This document shows, one piece after another, positions 35,238-43,193 of a stretch of 64,000 nucleotides of DNA. The stretch is taken from positions 1 to 64,000 of the forward strand of contig WLJO01000007.1 of assembly GCA_009701715.1 (NCBI GenBank), written 5' to 3'. Under the pieces are notes generated by a model. It ran no database searches. It was not told the origin of the DNA and saw only the letters and a program-made list of their open reading frames with translations. Every line of letters starts with the position of its first letter. Within the stretch, counting starts at the first letter, position 1. Source of the stretch: Actinomycetota bacterium (GTDB lineage Bacteria; Actinomycetota; Acidimicrobiia; Acidimicrobiales; Ilumatobacteraceae). Both the position numbers and the translations under genes were made by a program.

Positions 35238-35292
35238 CGCACAAGCGTCATCCAGATGAACTCATCGTTGAGAGATCCTGAGTACATAGTGC

Positions 35293-35314
35293 GGACACCT
35301 TGGTGACACCTTGC
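35293..35314 (+). promoter_or_regulatory. PHO-box-like pair upstream of the soluble PstS-like gene
   Basis: GGACACCTTGG (35293-35303) and TGACACCTTGC (35304-35314) are two 11-bp direct repeats with 8 identical positions in a row (GACACCTTG core). Their period and C-A-C-C core fit a PHO box. It lies about 95 nt before the start of the next gene and suggests an independent, phosphate-controlled promoter. Confidence 0.5.
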
Positions 35315-35408
35315 TCTGAGACAGTGCAAAGCGTTGGGTCGCGATTGACCTGGCCGACCGGGAACGACCCGGGCGCAACTCGCATGTCGAAAGGGAACGT
35401 TGACCACC

Positions 35409-36749
35409 ATGTCGTCACAGACCACAAAGAAAATCATCAGCCTCGTGGCTGGTGCTGCAGCGCTCGCCGGCCTGGCCGGTGCAGGGATCGCCGGTACGCA
35501 CACGGCAAACGCCGAGCCCCAGCAGTACAAGGCGCCGTTGTTCGGATTCGGCTCCGACACGACCCAGGACGTCGTTAACGCCCTTGGTGGGTTTGCGAAT
35601 GGAAAGACCTACACCCCCCTCGTGACCTCTGAGGCGACCGGCTACAAGCAGCTTGTCAACTTCGATGCCACGATCCCCGGTGAGGCGGATGCCACCAAAC
35701 GCGAGTGCATCGCCACCAAGCTCGGCTCGCCGCTCATCCTGCGCCCGAACGGCTCGGGTGAGGGTCAGAAGGTCCTCAGTCGTCAGGCCGGCGGCGTGTG
35801 GTACACCGGACTCACCGTGACCGCAGCCATCACTGCAGCGAGCTGCAACAGCAGCCGCAACATCGCGGGACTCGTCGACTTTGCACGCTCCTCCTCAAGC
35901 GTTTCGAACGCCGTTGGCACCGATATCACGGCTCTTCCGTTCGGCGTGGATGCGCTCACCTTCGCCTACAGCAAGCCGAAGACCTCGTCGGATTCCGTCT
36001 GCGGAACAGGAGCGGAGGCGTGCCACGACGCCGTCGACACACTCACGAAGGCGGAGCTGACCACCCTGTACACCAACGGCGTGCTCGTGAAGAACAACAC
36101 GGTGATCGTCCCCTGCGGAATCCAGACCTCCTCCGGTACCTACAAGACGTGGTACGGCAAGACGGGTAACACCTCGTCGCAGGAAGGAATCGGCACGGCC
36201 TTCTGCAATGGCATCGGCAACGGCTCCCGCCTCCAGGAGAACCACGGCCCGGAACTCAAGGCCAAGGCAGACGCCCTGCTCACCACAACGAACGCGATCT
36301 GCGATGGCGTTGCAGGCGACCCTGCAGTGTCATGCAAGGACGTGCAGGTGGTTGTCGGCTTCGCCGCAAGTGCTTGGGTCTCCAAGTCGAACGGGCTCTC
36401 CTCGCCTGCTCCGGGTACCGGTGTGTCCCTCGGCCTGGCCGGTGGCAAGACCTTCGTGACCTACACCGCCGGTAACGCTGTTGGCAGCAAGTGGTCGCCG
36501 AACACCGACGGATTCAACGACACGAACTGGAACCGCAACGTCTACAACATGGTGCTCAGCGCCAACCTCGACAACTCGACCGGCGACGCCGCCATTATCG
36601 AGATGTTCAAGGGCTCGACCTCGCTGATGTGTGGCAGCGCTGCACAGGCCATCGTGAACTCATTCGGCTTCCTCAGCCTCGGCAACGACGCGAGCACGGG
36701 CTGCGGAAACAGCACCACTAAGGGCGGCCTCGTCGCCAACAACGGCTGA
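35409..36749 (+). CDS. Secreted PstS-like substrate-binding protein, soluble type
   Basis: About 446 residues. A signal peptide (ending near A-N-A) is followed by a binding-protein domain starting G-F-G-S-D-T-T-Q-D-V. PstS-type elements are R-P-N-G-S-G-E-G, V-D-F-A-R-S-S-S, P-F-G-V-D-A-L-T-F-A and T-K-A-E-L-T-T-L-Y. Several Cys are present, probably as disulfides. There is no lipobox or C-terminal helix, so unlike the two other PstS proteins here it should be released or wall-trapped. The ATG at 35409 is chosen; a TTG at 35400 is too close to the AAAGGGA ribosome site. It probably shares a transcript with the gene at 36809, which has the same kind of leader. Confidence 0.82.
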   Translation: MSSQTTKKIISLVAGAAALAGLAGAGIAGTHTANAEPQQYKAPLFGFGSDTTQDVVNALGGFANGKTYTPLVTSEATGYKQLVNFDATIPGEADATKRECIATKLGSPLILRPNGSGEGQKVLSRQAGGVWYTGLTVTAAITAASCNSSRNIAGLVDFARSSSSVSNAVGTDITALPFGVDALTFAYSKPKTSSDSVCGTGAEACHDAVDTLTKAELTTLYTNGVLVKNNTVIVPCGIQTSSGTYKTWYGKTGNTSSQEGIGTAFCNGIGNGSRLQENHGPELKAKADALLTTTNAICDGVAGDPAVSCKDVQVVVGFAASAWVSKSNGLSSPAPGTGVSLGLAGGKTFVTYTAGNAVGSKWSPNTDGFNDTNWNRNVYNMVLSANLDNSTGDAAIIEMFKGSTSLMCGSAAQAIVNSFGFLSLGNDASTGCGNSTTKGGLVANNG

Positions 36750-36808
36750 CCCGGCTACGCAACACCAACTTTTCGACAACAGAACGAACTCTCCGAAAGG
36801 GAACCAAC

Positions 36809-38641
36809 TTGAAACGCAACGGAAAGCGCCTCGCGGCGACCCTGGCGGGGCTCTCAGCCCTCGCCGGCGGGCTGGTTGTGGTGGCAAACGCCACCACTGC
36901 CAGCGCCGCACAGACTGATCCATCCTCCGCAACCGGAACCGTCGATGTCACGCCCTCGAGCGGCAAGAGCGACGACAACTTCGCTCTCGGCTTCTCGAGT
37001 GGGCAGGTTTGCCCGGGTGATGCATCGAGCAACTACTCGGTCCAGACCTTCATCACGCCTCGCTCCGAGGATCCGGCGACAATGGTGTTCAACTTTGCCG
37101 CACCGACTGGTGCGAGCTTCACGGCGTACCTGCGCTACGCGAACGGTACGCAGGTCAAGAACATCAACCCGGGCCTCAGCACGGCAGATGTGCCCACCAG
37201 CCAACTCACGGGACTGTCGTTCAAGAACGCAGCGTTCTCGTCGGTGTCGGCGGGCCAGTACTGGATCGGTGTGGCCTGTGCCCTCAACGACGCCACGACC
37301 ACCGAGAATGTCAAGTACTGGAAGACGCCGCTCACGATCACTGCGGACAACAGCACGGGCGGCGTGAACAACTTCACCTACAAGGTGGGCTTCGTGCCCA
37401 ACGCCCCGACGCTCGGCGCACGGACTGCCGGGGACGGACAGGTGTCGGTTGCGTTCACCGCTGGCACGACGATCGACGGGAACCCGTCGACCACCGGCTA
37501 TACGGTCAAGGTGTACGACTCCACCTGCACGACAGAGGACAGCGCCAAAAACGTTACCGGTGCCTCGTCGCCCCTCGTCGTGACAGGTCTCACCAACGGC
37601 ACGACGTACTGCTTCAAGGCACTTGCCACGAACAGCGTCGGTAACAGCACGCTGTCCAGCACGGGTACCTCGACGCCGAACCCCGCTCAGCGTGGAGCGG
37701 TGACCAACCTGCAGGGAACCCCCGGAACGGAGCAGGTCGCCCTGACGTGGACTGCACCGAGCCCGGCCCCGACGACGTACACCATCACGGTTAGCCCGAA
37801 CACCGGAACTTCCGCCTTTGTCGCCGGTCCGTACACGGGTGTGAGCGGTACGTCGAGGACGATCACCGGCCTGACCGGTGGCGTGCTTTACACGTTCACC
37901 ATCACACCATCGGCGTACTCCGACAGCCCGACGGGTGGCGGTAGCTTCGCCGGTACAGCCGCACAGGTTCAGGCAACACCGAACTCCAACCAGGTCATCG
38001 GTCAGGACAACAGTGTCACTCGCCCGGCGGGTGCCCTGCTCATCTACGTGAAGTGCGGCGTGTACGGCGCTCTGGACTCGTTCACCGCAACGAGCGGTTT
38101 GTTCCCCGGATTCCCGAAGACCCTCACGTCGGCAACGGCAACGGGCTCGGGAACCGAGGCAGGCGGCGGCAGCGCGGCGTGTACCTTGGACATGGGCACG
38201 GCAGAACTTGTGCGCCTCGCTGATGACGCCAGCCTCGGCGGTAACTTCTTTACCGCCAACGGACGGCTCAGCCAGGTGACCGTGCTCGACACCCGCGACT
38301 CCGACCTCGGTTGGAGCGTCACCGCCACAGCCGGAAACCTCACGGGTTCGGTCAGCGGTTCGTTCAGTGGCAACTATCTCGGCTGGATCCCGAAGGTCAC
38401 CGCAACGTCCGCGGCATACGGCACGTACGATCAGGTTGCCACCGCAGGCGCAACCGTTCTCCCCGGTACCGGTGTATCGAGCGGTGACGGTCTCGGCGAT
38501 GCCACCCCGAACGTCCTCGCATCGGCTGCGGCCGGAGCAGGACTCGGCGAGGCGAAGATTGACGGACGACTGCTCATGCTCATCCCGGTCACGGCAGATG
38601 CTCAGGTCTACACGGGCAGCGTGACGCTGTCGCTCATCTGA
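36809..38641 (+). CDS. Secreted protein: C-x-G-D/G-V-A-C domain, two FN3 domains and a WxL-like C-terminus
   Basis: 610 residues, TTG start with AAAGGGA 6 nt upstream. After a signal peptide (1-34), residues 41-180 hold the shared domain: C-P-G-D 68-71, V-Q-T-F 78-81, D-P-A 88-90, G-Q-Y-W-I-G-V-A-C 149-157. Two FN3 domains follow (about 195-390). The C-terminal part (about 486-610) looks like a WxL wall-binding domain: V-T-V-L-D-T-R at 490-496, G-W-S-V-T-A at 501-506 and Y-T-G-S-V-T-L-S-L-I at the very end. WxL domains bind peptidoglycan non-covalently. The first two domains are clearly paralogous to those of the protein at 22728. The next gene encodes a WxL-interacting-type protein, supporting this reading. 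Confidence 0.78.
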   Translation: MKRNGKRLAATLAGLSALAGGLVVVANATTASAAQTDPSSATGTVDVTPSSGKSDDNFALGFSSGQVCPGDASSNYSVQTFITPRSEDPATMVFNFAAPTGASFTAYLRYANGTQVKNINPGLSTADVPTSQLTGLSFKNAAFSSVSAGQYWIGVACALNDATTTENVKYWKTPLTITADNSTGGVNNFTYKVGFVPNAPTLGARTAGDGQVSVAFTAGTTIDGNPSTTGYTVKVYDSTCTTEDSAKNVTGASSPLVVTGLTNGTTYCFKALATNSVGNSTLSSTGTSTPNPAQRGAVTNLQGTPGTEQVALTWTAPSPAPTTYTITVSPNTGTSAFVAGPYTGVSGTSRTITGLTGGVLYTFTITPSAYSDSPTGGGSFAGTAAQVQATPNSNQVIGQDNSVTRPAGALLIYVKCGVYGALDSFTATSGLFPGFPKTLTSATATGSGTEAGGGSAACTLDMGTAELVRLADDASLGGNFFTANGRLSQVTVLDTRDSDLGWSVTATAGNLTGSVSGSFSGNYLGWIPKVTATSAAYGTYDQVATAGATVLPGTGVSSGDGLGDATPNVLASAAAGAGLGEAKIDGRLLMLIPVTADAQVYTGSVTLSLI

Positions 38642-38673
38642 GCAAGACACACCTTCCAACTTCACTTCGGTTC

Positions 38674-38706
38674 GGCGGTATGGGGCGGCAGTCGCCCCAT
38701 ACCGCC
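38674..38706 (+). terminator. 14-bp perfect hairpin after the WxL-like gene
   Basis: GGCGGTATGGGGCG (38674-38687) pairs with CGCCCCATACCGCC (38693-38706) around a 5-nt loop. No U tract follows. It could partially terminate or protect the upstream transcript, allowing the secreted proteins at 35409 and 36809 to be made in excess over the membrane proteins that follow. Confidence 0.55.
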
Positions 38707-38730
38707 ACTGGCATTTACGGACGACACACC

Positions 38731-39864
38731 ATGCACGCACGATCCTTCACCGCTCCGCTCTCCCGGCTCACACTTGCAGCGCTCCTGGGCACCCTCGTTG
38801 CTTCCCTCAGCGCTGGGCCCGCCGTTGCCGCCGATCCGCCGGCAACGTCTTCGCCGACCGCTAGTTCACCGACTACCTCCTTGGCGCTGCCGAATGGTGC
38901 GCCGCTCAAGCCCGGCGACGAGGTCATCCAGAGCTGGACTATCGTTCCCGGCGGGGACGGCCAACGCGCCTACTTCTCCTACGACTCCGATGGCGGAGTA
39001 ACCGTCAAGGACTCCGTCAGCGTGCAGAACTACGGAAATGTGCCGCTGAATCTCCGCGTCTATGCCACCGACGGCCTCAACAATCCGGACGGCAGTTTTG
39101 CGTTGCTCTCGGGCGATGCGAAGCCAACTGACGTCGGCTCGTGGATCGCACTCGCACAAGAGAACGTCACCATCCCGGCGGGCAAGCAGTTGCTGATTCC
39201 CTACACCATCACCGTTCCGGCTGGCGCAAACCCCGGCGACCACGTGGGGGGCATCGTCGCATCAAACGAGACGCCCACCAAGCCCGGCAAGACGAACACG
39301 TTGTTGGTCTTCCGCCGGACCGGAGTCCGTCTCTATCTTCGAGTTCGCGGTCAGCTTCGGTCGAACCTTTCCACCGAGGCATTCCGGGTGTCCTACGATG
39401 GGGGCCTGAACCCCGCGGGCGGGAAGGTTCGGGTGCGCTTCCGCATCGCCAACCTCGGCAACGTCCGCCAAGCGGGCACGTACCGCCTTACGGTCAAGGG
39501 CGCATTCGGTACAGGCAAGCACGATCTCGGTGAGAGAGCGTTCCCAGAACTCCTGCCTGGCCAAAGTATTGAACTCGCCGAGGATGTGCGAGGTGTCCCC
39601 GCACTTTTTGTGGCCAAGGCGTCGGTTACCGTCACGCCGGCCGCAGGTGGGGACGAGGCAGCCTCTCAGCCAACACGTCGATCCGCCCAAACGTTTGCGC
39701 CTCCCCTTCTCCTCTTGCTTGTCCTTGTGGTGCTGCTGGCGTTGCTCGTTGTCTGGCGCATTGTGCGCCGATACCGGGATCCCGATGATTCCGATGGGAA
39801 CGAGATCGACGGGAACCCCGGCGGCGATTCAGGCTCTGACGAGCAGGAGCCCGTGCTCGTATGA
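38731..39864 (+). CDS. DUF916/WxL-interacting-type membrane protein
   Basis: 377 residues: signal peptide (1-34), an extracellular beta domain (about 75-180), a second beta domain (about 190-305), a membrane helix (323-345) and an acidic cytoplasmic tail. The first domain has the pattern of WxL-protein peptidoglycan-binding domains: V-S-V-Q-N-Y-G-N-V-P-L-N-L-R-V-Y at 96-111, D-G-x-F-A-L-L, V-T-I-P-A-G at 146-151 and V-P-A-G-A-N-P-G-D-H-V-G-G-I at 162-175. Such proteins partner with WxL proteins in Firmicutes, and a WxL-like protein is encoded just upstream. A longer reading from 38680 would start inside the hairpin and is rejected. ATGA overlap with the next gene. Confidence 0.83.
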   Translation: MHARSFTAPLSRLTLAALLGTLVASLSAGPAVAADPPATSSPTASSPTTSLALPNGAPLKPGDEVIQSWTIVPGGDGQRAYFSYDSDGGVTVKDSVSVQNYGNVPLNLRVYATDGLNNPDGSFALLSGDAKPTDVGSWIALAQENVTIPAGKQLLIPYTITVPAGANPGDHVGGIVASNETPTKPGKTNTLLVFRRTGVRLYLRVRGQLRSNLSTEAFRVSYDGGLNPAGGKVRVRFRIANLGNVRQAGTYRLTVKGAFGTGKHDLGERAFPELLPGQSIELAEDVRGVPALFVAKASVTVTPAAGGDEAASQPTRRSAQTFAPPLLLLLVLVVLLALLVVWRIVRRYRDPDDSDGNEIDGNPGGDSGSDEQEPVLV

Positions 39865-40883
39865 ATTGTCTCTCGGCTTCGATCCCTCGATTGCTCCGCC
39901 GTGTCATCGTGGTAGGTGCCTCGCTAGTGGTGTCCGCACTCGTGAACGCAATCGTGATGGCACCTGCGCATGCTGCTGATGCACCGACGACCACGGCTGC
40001 GACGGACTCAACGCCATCGACGACAGCGAGAGTTACGCCGGGGAAGCCCACGTCGAATGGCGGCGGTCCATCGGTCAGCCTCGTCGTCAAGGAGATTGCT
40101 GTCGGATCAACGGTTTCGATCAGGCTCAGCGACTTCACCGCGAAAGTCCTGACCGTCACCGTGTGCGGGAACGAAGGCCGGCGCGGTTCGGTCGACTGCA
40201 ACGTTCCTGACGCGAAGACCGTTGAGGTCCCGAGCGACAGCAAGGTCTTTCTCGCCGACTTCATCGTCACGAAGCCTCCCGCACCGTGCCCCTGCATCAT
40301 TCAGGCGGCCAGTGACCGGTTCGACGAGGTTGCGGTGGCTGCGTTCACGTTGCTTGGACACCCGATTGCGCCGGTAGTTGACAGCGGCAAGGGGATCATC
40401 CCGCTTCAGGTCTCCATCGTTGCCGAACCGGCCGACGACGGCCTGTGGGCGAGGGCACGCACGAGCCTTGCGGGTGCAACGTGGTACGACGTGACGGTCA
40501 TCCTGCAGAACACTTCTGCGTCTGTGCTGCAGGGCGCCGCGATCGCCGTTGAGGTTGGTCGGAACACCGAAGACTCGATCAGGGACGTGGCGTTTCCTAA
40601 GATTGACGACATCGGACCACGGGGCACCTGGCGTGAGACCGTTCGGCTCAGGCTGTCGTCCCCGGTCTACGGCACGTACGTGTGGCGAGCGACTACAACA
40701 GCATTCGGGCTGTCCACTACGGCGACCACGACAACCAAGAATCAACCGACGTTGTTCGTGGTACTCGCTGGAATCTTCGGTCTCGCCGTGCTGACGCTCG
40801 TCGTTCGACTGACGTTCCATCTGGTGCGTCGACTCTTGCGCCGGCGCAAGCGGCCGGCCATCGTTTCCCCACCGTTAACCTGA
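39861..40883 (+). CDS. Exported, membrane-anchored protein of unknown function, Cys-paired beta domain
   Basis: 340 residues: a signal peptide ending near A-H-A-A-D, a Thr/Pro-rich spacer, a beta-rich domain with V-T-V-C-G-N-E at its heart and D-C-N plus C-P-C-I-I-Q-A, a second beta domain (W-Y-D-V-T-V-I-L-Q-N-T-S), and a C-terminal helix (L-F-V-V-L-A-G-I-F-G-L-A-V-L-T-L-V-V) with a very basic tail. The spacing of the four Cys recalls neocarzinostatin-like immunoglobulin domains, but this is a weak resemblance. The ATG overlaps the preceding stop (ATGA), tying it to the DUF916-type protein. Probably part of the same surface complex. Confidence 0.72.
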   Translation: MNCLSASIPRLLRRVIVVGASLVVSALVNAIVMAPAHAADAPTTTAATDSTPSTTARVTPGKPTSNGGGPSVSLVVKEIAVGSTVSIRLSDFTAKVLTVTVCGNEGRRGSVDCNVPDAKTVEVPSDSKVFLADFIVTKPPAPCPCIIQAASDRFDEVAVAAFTLLGHPIAPVVDSGKGIIPLQVSIVAEPADDGLWARARTSLAGATWYDVTVILQNTSASVLQGAAIAVEVGRNTEDSIRDVAFPKIDDIGPRGTWRETVRLRLSSPVYGTYVWRATTTAFGLSTTATTTTKNQPTLFVVLAGIFGLAVLTLVVRLTFHLVRRLLRRRKRPAIVSPPLT

Positions 40884-40949
40884 GAAATCCCTGTTCAGAG
40901 GCAATATTGGTGATCGCTCGGCAGTTGGTTTCCCCGGCCGTTGCCGACC

Positions 40950-41004
40950 GTTCACCTTCTGTTCATTGTCGCAAAAGATGGCTGACACCCTGATTCTTTA
41001 GGTT
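40950..41004 (+). promoter_or_regulatory. PHO box and -10 of the pstSCAB-phoU operon
   Basis: GTTCACCTTCT (40950-40960) and GTTCATTGTCG (40961-40971) are adjacent 11-bp direct repeats, the best PHO box in the window. TAGGTT at 40999-41004 is a plausible -10, giving an mRNA leader of about 35 nt before the GTG of pstS. This strongly suggests activation by the RegX3/PhoP regulator encoded downstream. Confidence 0.78.
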
Positions 41005-41046
41005 CCGGAGTGCTTAACAACCCCCGATCAGGAGAAAAAGCACAAC

Positions 41047-42138
41047 GTGAATATTTCCAAGCGTGTTTCCTTCATCGGCGCAGCCGTAGCGCTCGCCCTC
41101 ACCGCCGCAGCGTGCGGCGACAAGAAGGAGTCCACCGAGACGACAGCCGCACCCGAGACCACGGCGGCCACCGAGACAACGGCGGCGACCGAGACGACCA
41201 CTGCCGGTGGGCTGGACCTCTCGGGTGTCAAGGGCAACGTGTTCGTTACGGGTTCTTCCACTGTCGAGCCGATCTCCATCAAGGTTGGCGAGCTTGCCAA
41301 GACCCTGAGCGGCGGCGGCCTTGCCGTCACCGTGGAGGGCCCCGGCACCGGCGACGGCTTCAAGACGTTCTGCGCCGGTGGTGCCGACATCTCCGACGCC
41401 AGTCGCAAGATCAAGGACACCGAGGCCGAGGCGTGCAAGACCGGTGGGGTGGAGTACATCGAACTGGCAATCGCTATCGACGGCCTGACAGTTGCCACGA
41501 GCCCGAAGAACACGACCGTTGATTGCCTGGATACCAAGGCGCTCTACGCGCTGCTCGGGCCGGAGTCCGAGGGCACCGTGAGCAAGTGGAGCGATGCGAA
41601 CGCATTGGCCACTGAGCTCGGCTCGAAGTACAACAACCTCCCGGATGCTGATCTCGTGGTGAGCGGCCCCGGCGAGGAGTCGGGCACCTACGACACCTTC
41701 GTCGAGTTCGCGATCAAGTCGATCGCCGCCGAGCGCAAGATCGAGAAGGCGGCTGTCCGTGCCGACTACTCGTCGAGCGCGAACGACAACCTGATTGTCG
41801 AGGGCATCGAGGGTTCGGATGACTCCCTCGGCTGGGTTGGGTATGCGTTCTACGTGGCCGAGGCAGCGCGGATGAAGGCGATTGCTATCGCGAACAAGGA
41901 AGGCGCCTGCGTCCTCCCGTCACCCGAGACCATCGCCGACGGCTCGTACCCGTTTAGCCGGACGCTGTACATCTACGTGAACAAGGCCAAGGCCGCAGCA
42001 AACCCGGCAGTGGTCGCTTACGTGAGCCTGTATCTGAGCGAGCAGGGCCTTGCTGAGGTCCCTGCTGCTGGCTACGTGCCGCTCGGTGCGGACAAGATCC
42101 AGGCCAGCGTCGCCGCTTGGACTGCCGCAAAAGCCTGA
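41047..42138 (+). CDS. pstS: Phosphate-binding lipoprotein PstS
   Basis: 363 residues. A lipoprotein signal ends in L-T-A-A-A-C, so Cys20-22 region is the acylated residue, followed by a Thr/Glu/Ala-rich tether (E-T-T-A-A repeats). The binding domain has V-T-G-S-S-T-V-E-P-I-S, G-T-G-D-G-F-K-T-F, G-A-D-I-S-D-A-S-R and G-P-G-E-E-S-G-T-Y, like SphX/PstS phosphate receptors. It captures phosphate outside the membrane and passes it to PstCA. GTG start with an AGGAG site. A strong hairpin after the gene probably limits read-through into pstC. Confidence 0.95.
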   Translation: MNISKRVSFIGAAVALALTAAACGDKKESTETTAAPETTAATETTAATETTTAGGLDLSGVKGNVFVTGSSTVEPISIKVGELAKTLSGGGLAVTVEGPGTGDGFKTFCAGGADISDASRKIKDTEAEACKTGGVEYIELAIAIDGLTVATSPKNTTVDCLDTKALYALLGPESEGTVSKWSDANALATELGSKYNNLPDADLVVSGPGEESGTYDTFVEFAIKSIAAERKIEKAAVRADYSSSANDNLIVEGIEGSDDSLGWVGYAFYVAEAARMKAIAIANKEGACVLPSPETIADGSYPFSRTLYIYVNKAKAAANPAVVAYVSLYLSEQGLAEVPAAGYVPLGADKIQASVAAWTAAKA

Positions 42139-42164
42139 CCAACAACAACGGAGTGATGCGAGGA

Positions 42165-42196
42165 GGGTTGGGCACCACGAAGGTGGTGCCCAACCC
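42165..42196 (+). terminator. Partial terminator between pstS and pstC
   Basis: GGGTTGGGCACCAC (42165-42178) and GTGGTGCCCAACCC (42183-42196) form a 14-bp perfect stem with a GAAG loop, then CCCTCGTTTG. It sits inside the pst operon and is a typical device for making more binding protein than permease. Confidence 0.75.
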
Positions 42197-42249
42197 CCTC
42201 GTTTGTAGCAAGATCAATACCGAAGCCGGATCGAGAGGGAGGGCAGGCA

Positions 42250-43179
42250 GTGACAACAGGAAACGTCAGAATCACGCTCGCCGACCTTCGCGGAAATGCT
42301 CGCCGACGGCGCAAAGAGCAGCGCATGAAGGCGACCTTCTTTGCAGCCGCAGGTGTGTCGGTGGTCATCGGAGGTCTCATCCTCTTTGTGCTCACGAGGG
42401 GAGCCATCCAGTTCCTCCGCCAGATCGATTTCGGTCAGCTGAAGGACTCGGGTTGGTTCCCCAGGCGCGACCGCTTCGACCTGACCACACTCTTGGTCGC
42501 GAGCGTCATCATGGGGCTCATCGCAATGGTCGTTGCCGTGCCTGTCGGCCTCGGCACAGCGATCTACCTGTCCGAGTACGCGAAGCCTCGCGTGCGCTCG
42601 GTCATCAAGCCGATCATTGAGGTCCTTGCGGGTATCCCGTCGGTGGTCGTGGGGTACTTCGCCCTGAGGTTCATCCAGCCCGAGATCGTGGAACGGCTGT
42701 TCGACCCCCGCTCCAACAAGTCCATGCTCGCCGGCGGTCTCGGTATCGGCATCCTCGTGATCCCGATCATGGCATCCATCTCTGAGGACGCGCTTCGAGC
42801 CGTCCCGCACCCCCTCCGCGAGGCGAGCTACGGGGTGGGCGCGCGCAAATCCACCACGACCGCCAAGATCGTGCTCCCGGCAGCGGTGTCCGGCCTCGTC
42901 GCCGCATTCGTGATCGCAGTGTCACGCGCCATCGGCGAGACAATGGTGGCCACGATGGCGGGCGGACCAGACGGTTCCGGCCCGTTCTCGAGGAACCCGC
43001 TCGAGGGCGGGCTCACCCTCACTGCCGCGATGACCAATGCCGCCGGCGGCACCGATCAAGCCGTCAAGGGAGCGTCGTTCAACGCGCTGTTCTTCCTCGG
43101 CCTCGTGCTGTTCTTACTGACTATGGTCCTGAACCTCATTGGAGACCGCTTTGTCCAGCGCGTCCGAATGAAGTACTGA
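42250..43179 (+). CDS. pstC: Phosphate ABC transporter permease PstC
   Basis: 309 residues with about six membrane helices. PstC features are E-V-L-A-G-I-P-S-V-V-V-G-Y, the EAA loop R-E-A-S-Y-G-V-G-A-R-K-S-T-T-T-A-K-I-V-L-P and S-R-A-I-G-E-T-M-V-A. The F-N-A-L-F-F-L-G-L-V-L-F segment is the last helix. A GTG start is preceded by a purine-rich GAGAGGGAGG site. It follows the hairpin after pstS and lies 14 nt before pstA. It pairs with PstA to form the membrane channel. Confidence 0.96.
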   Translation: MTTGNVRITLADLRGNARRRRKEQRMKATFFAAAGVSVVIGGLILFVLTRGAIQFLRQIDFGQLKDSGWFPRRDRFDLTTLLVASVIMGLIAMVVAVPVGLGTAIYLSEYAKPRVRSVIKPIIEVLAGIPSVVVGYFALRFIQPEIVERLFDPRSNKSMLAGGLGIGILVIPIMASISEDALRAVPHPLREASYGVGARKSTTTAKIVLPAAVSGLVAAFVIAVSRAIGETMVATMAGGPDGSGPFSRNPLEGGLTLTAAMTNAAGGTDQAVKGASFNALFFLGLVLFLLTMVLNLIGDRFVQRVRMKY

Positions 43180-43193
43180 GTGAGCGCCCGAAC

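Noticed and set aside
38680-38730. Longer N-terminus for the DUF916-type protein
   Set aside because: It would begin inside the hairpin at 38674-38706 and would put 17 polar residues before the signal peptide that starts at the ATG at 38731.
24918-40883. Search for LPxTG-type sorting signals that a sortase at 33390 could use
   Set aside because: The anchored proteins end in plain membrane helices with basic tails. The nearest look-alike, L-T-P-G-T in the 880-residue protein, lacks the Pro spacing of a true signal.
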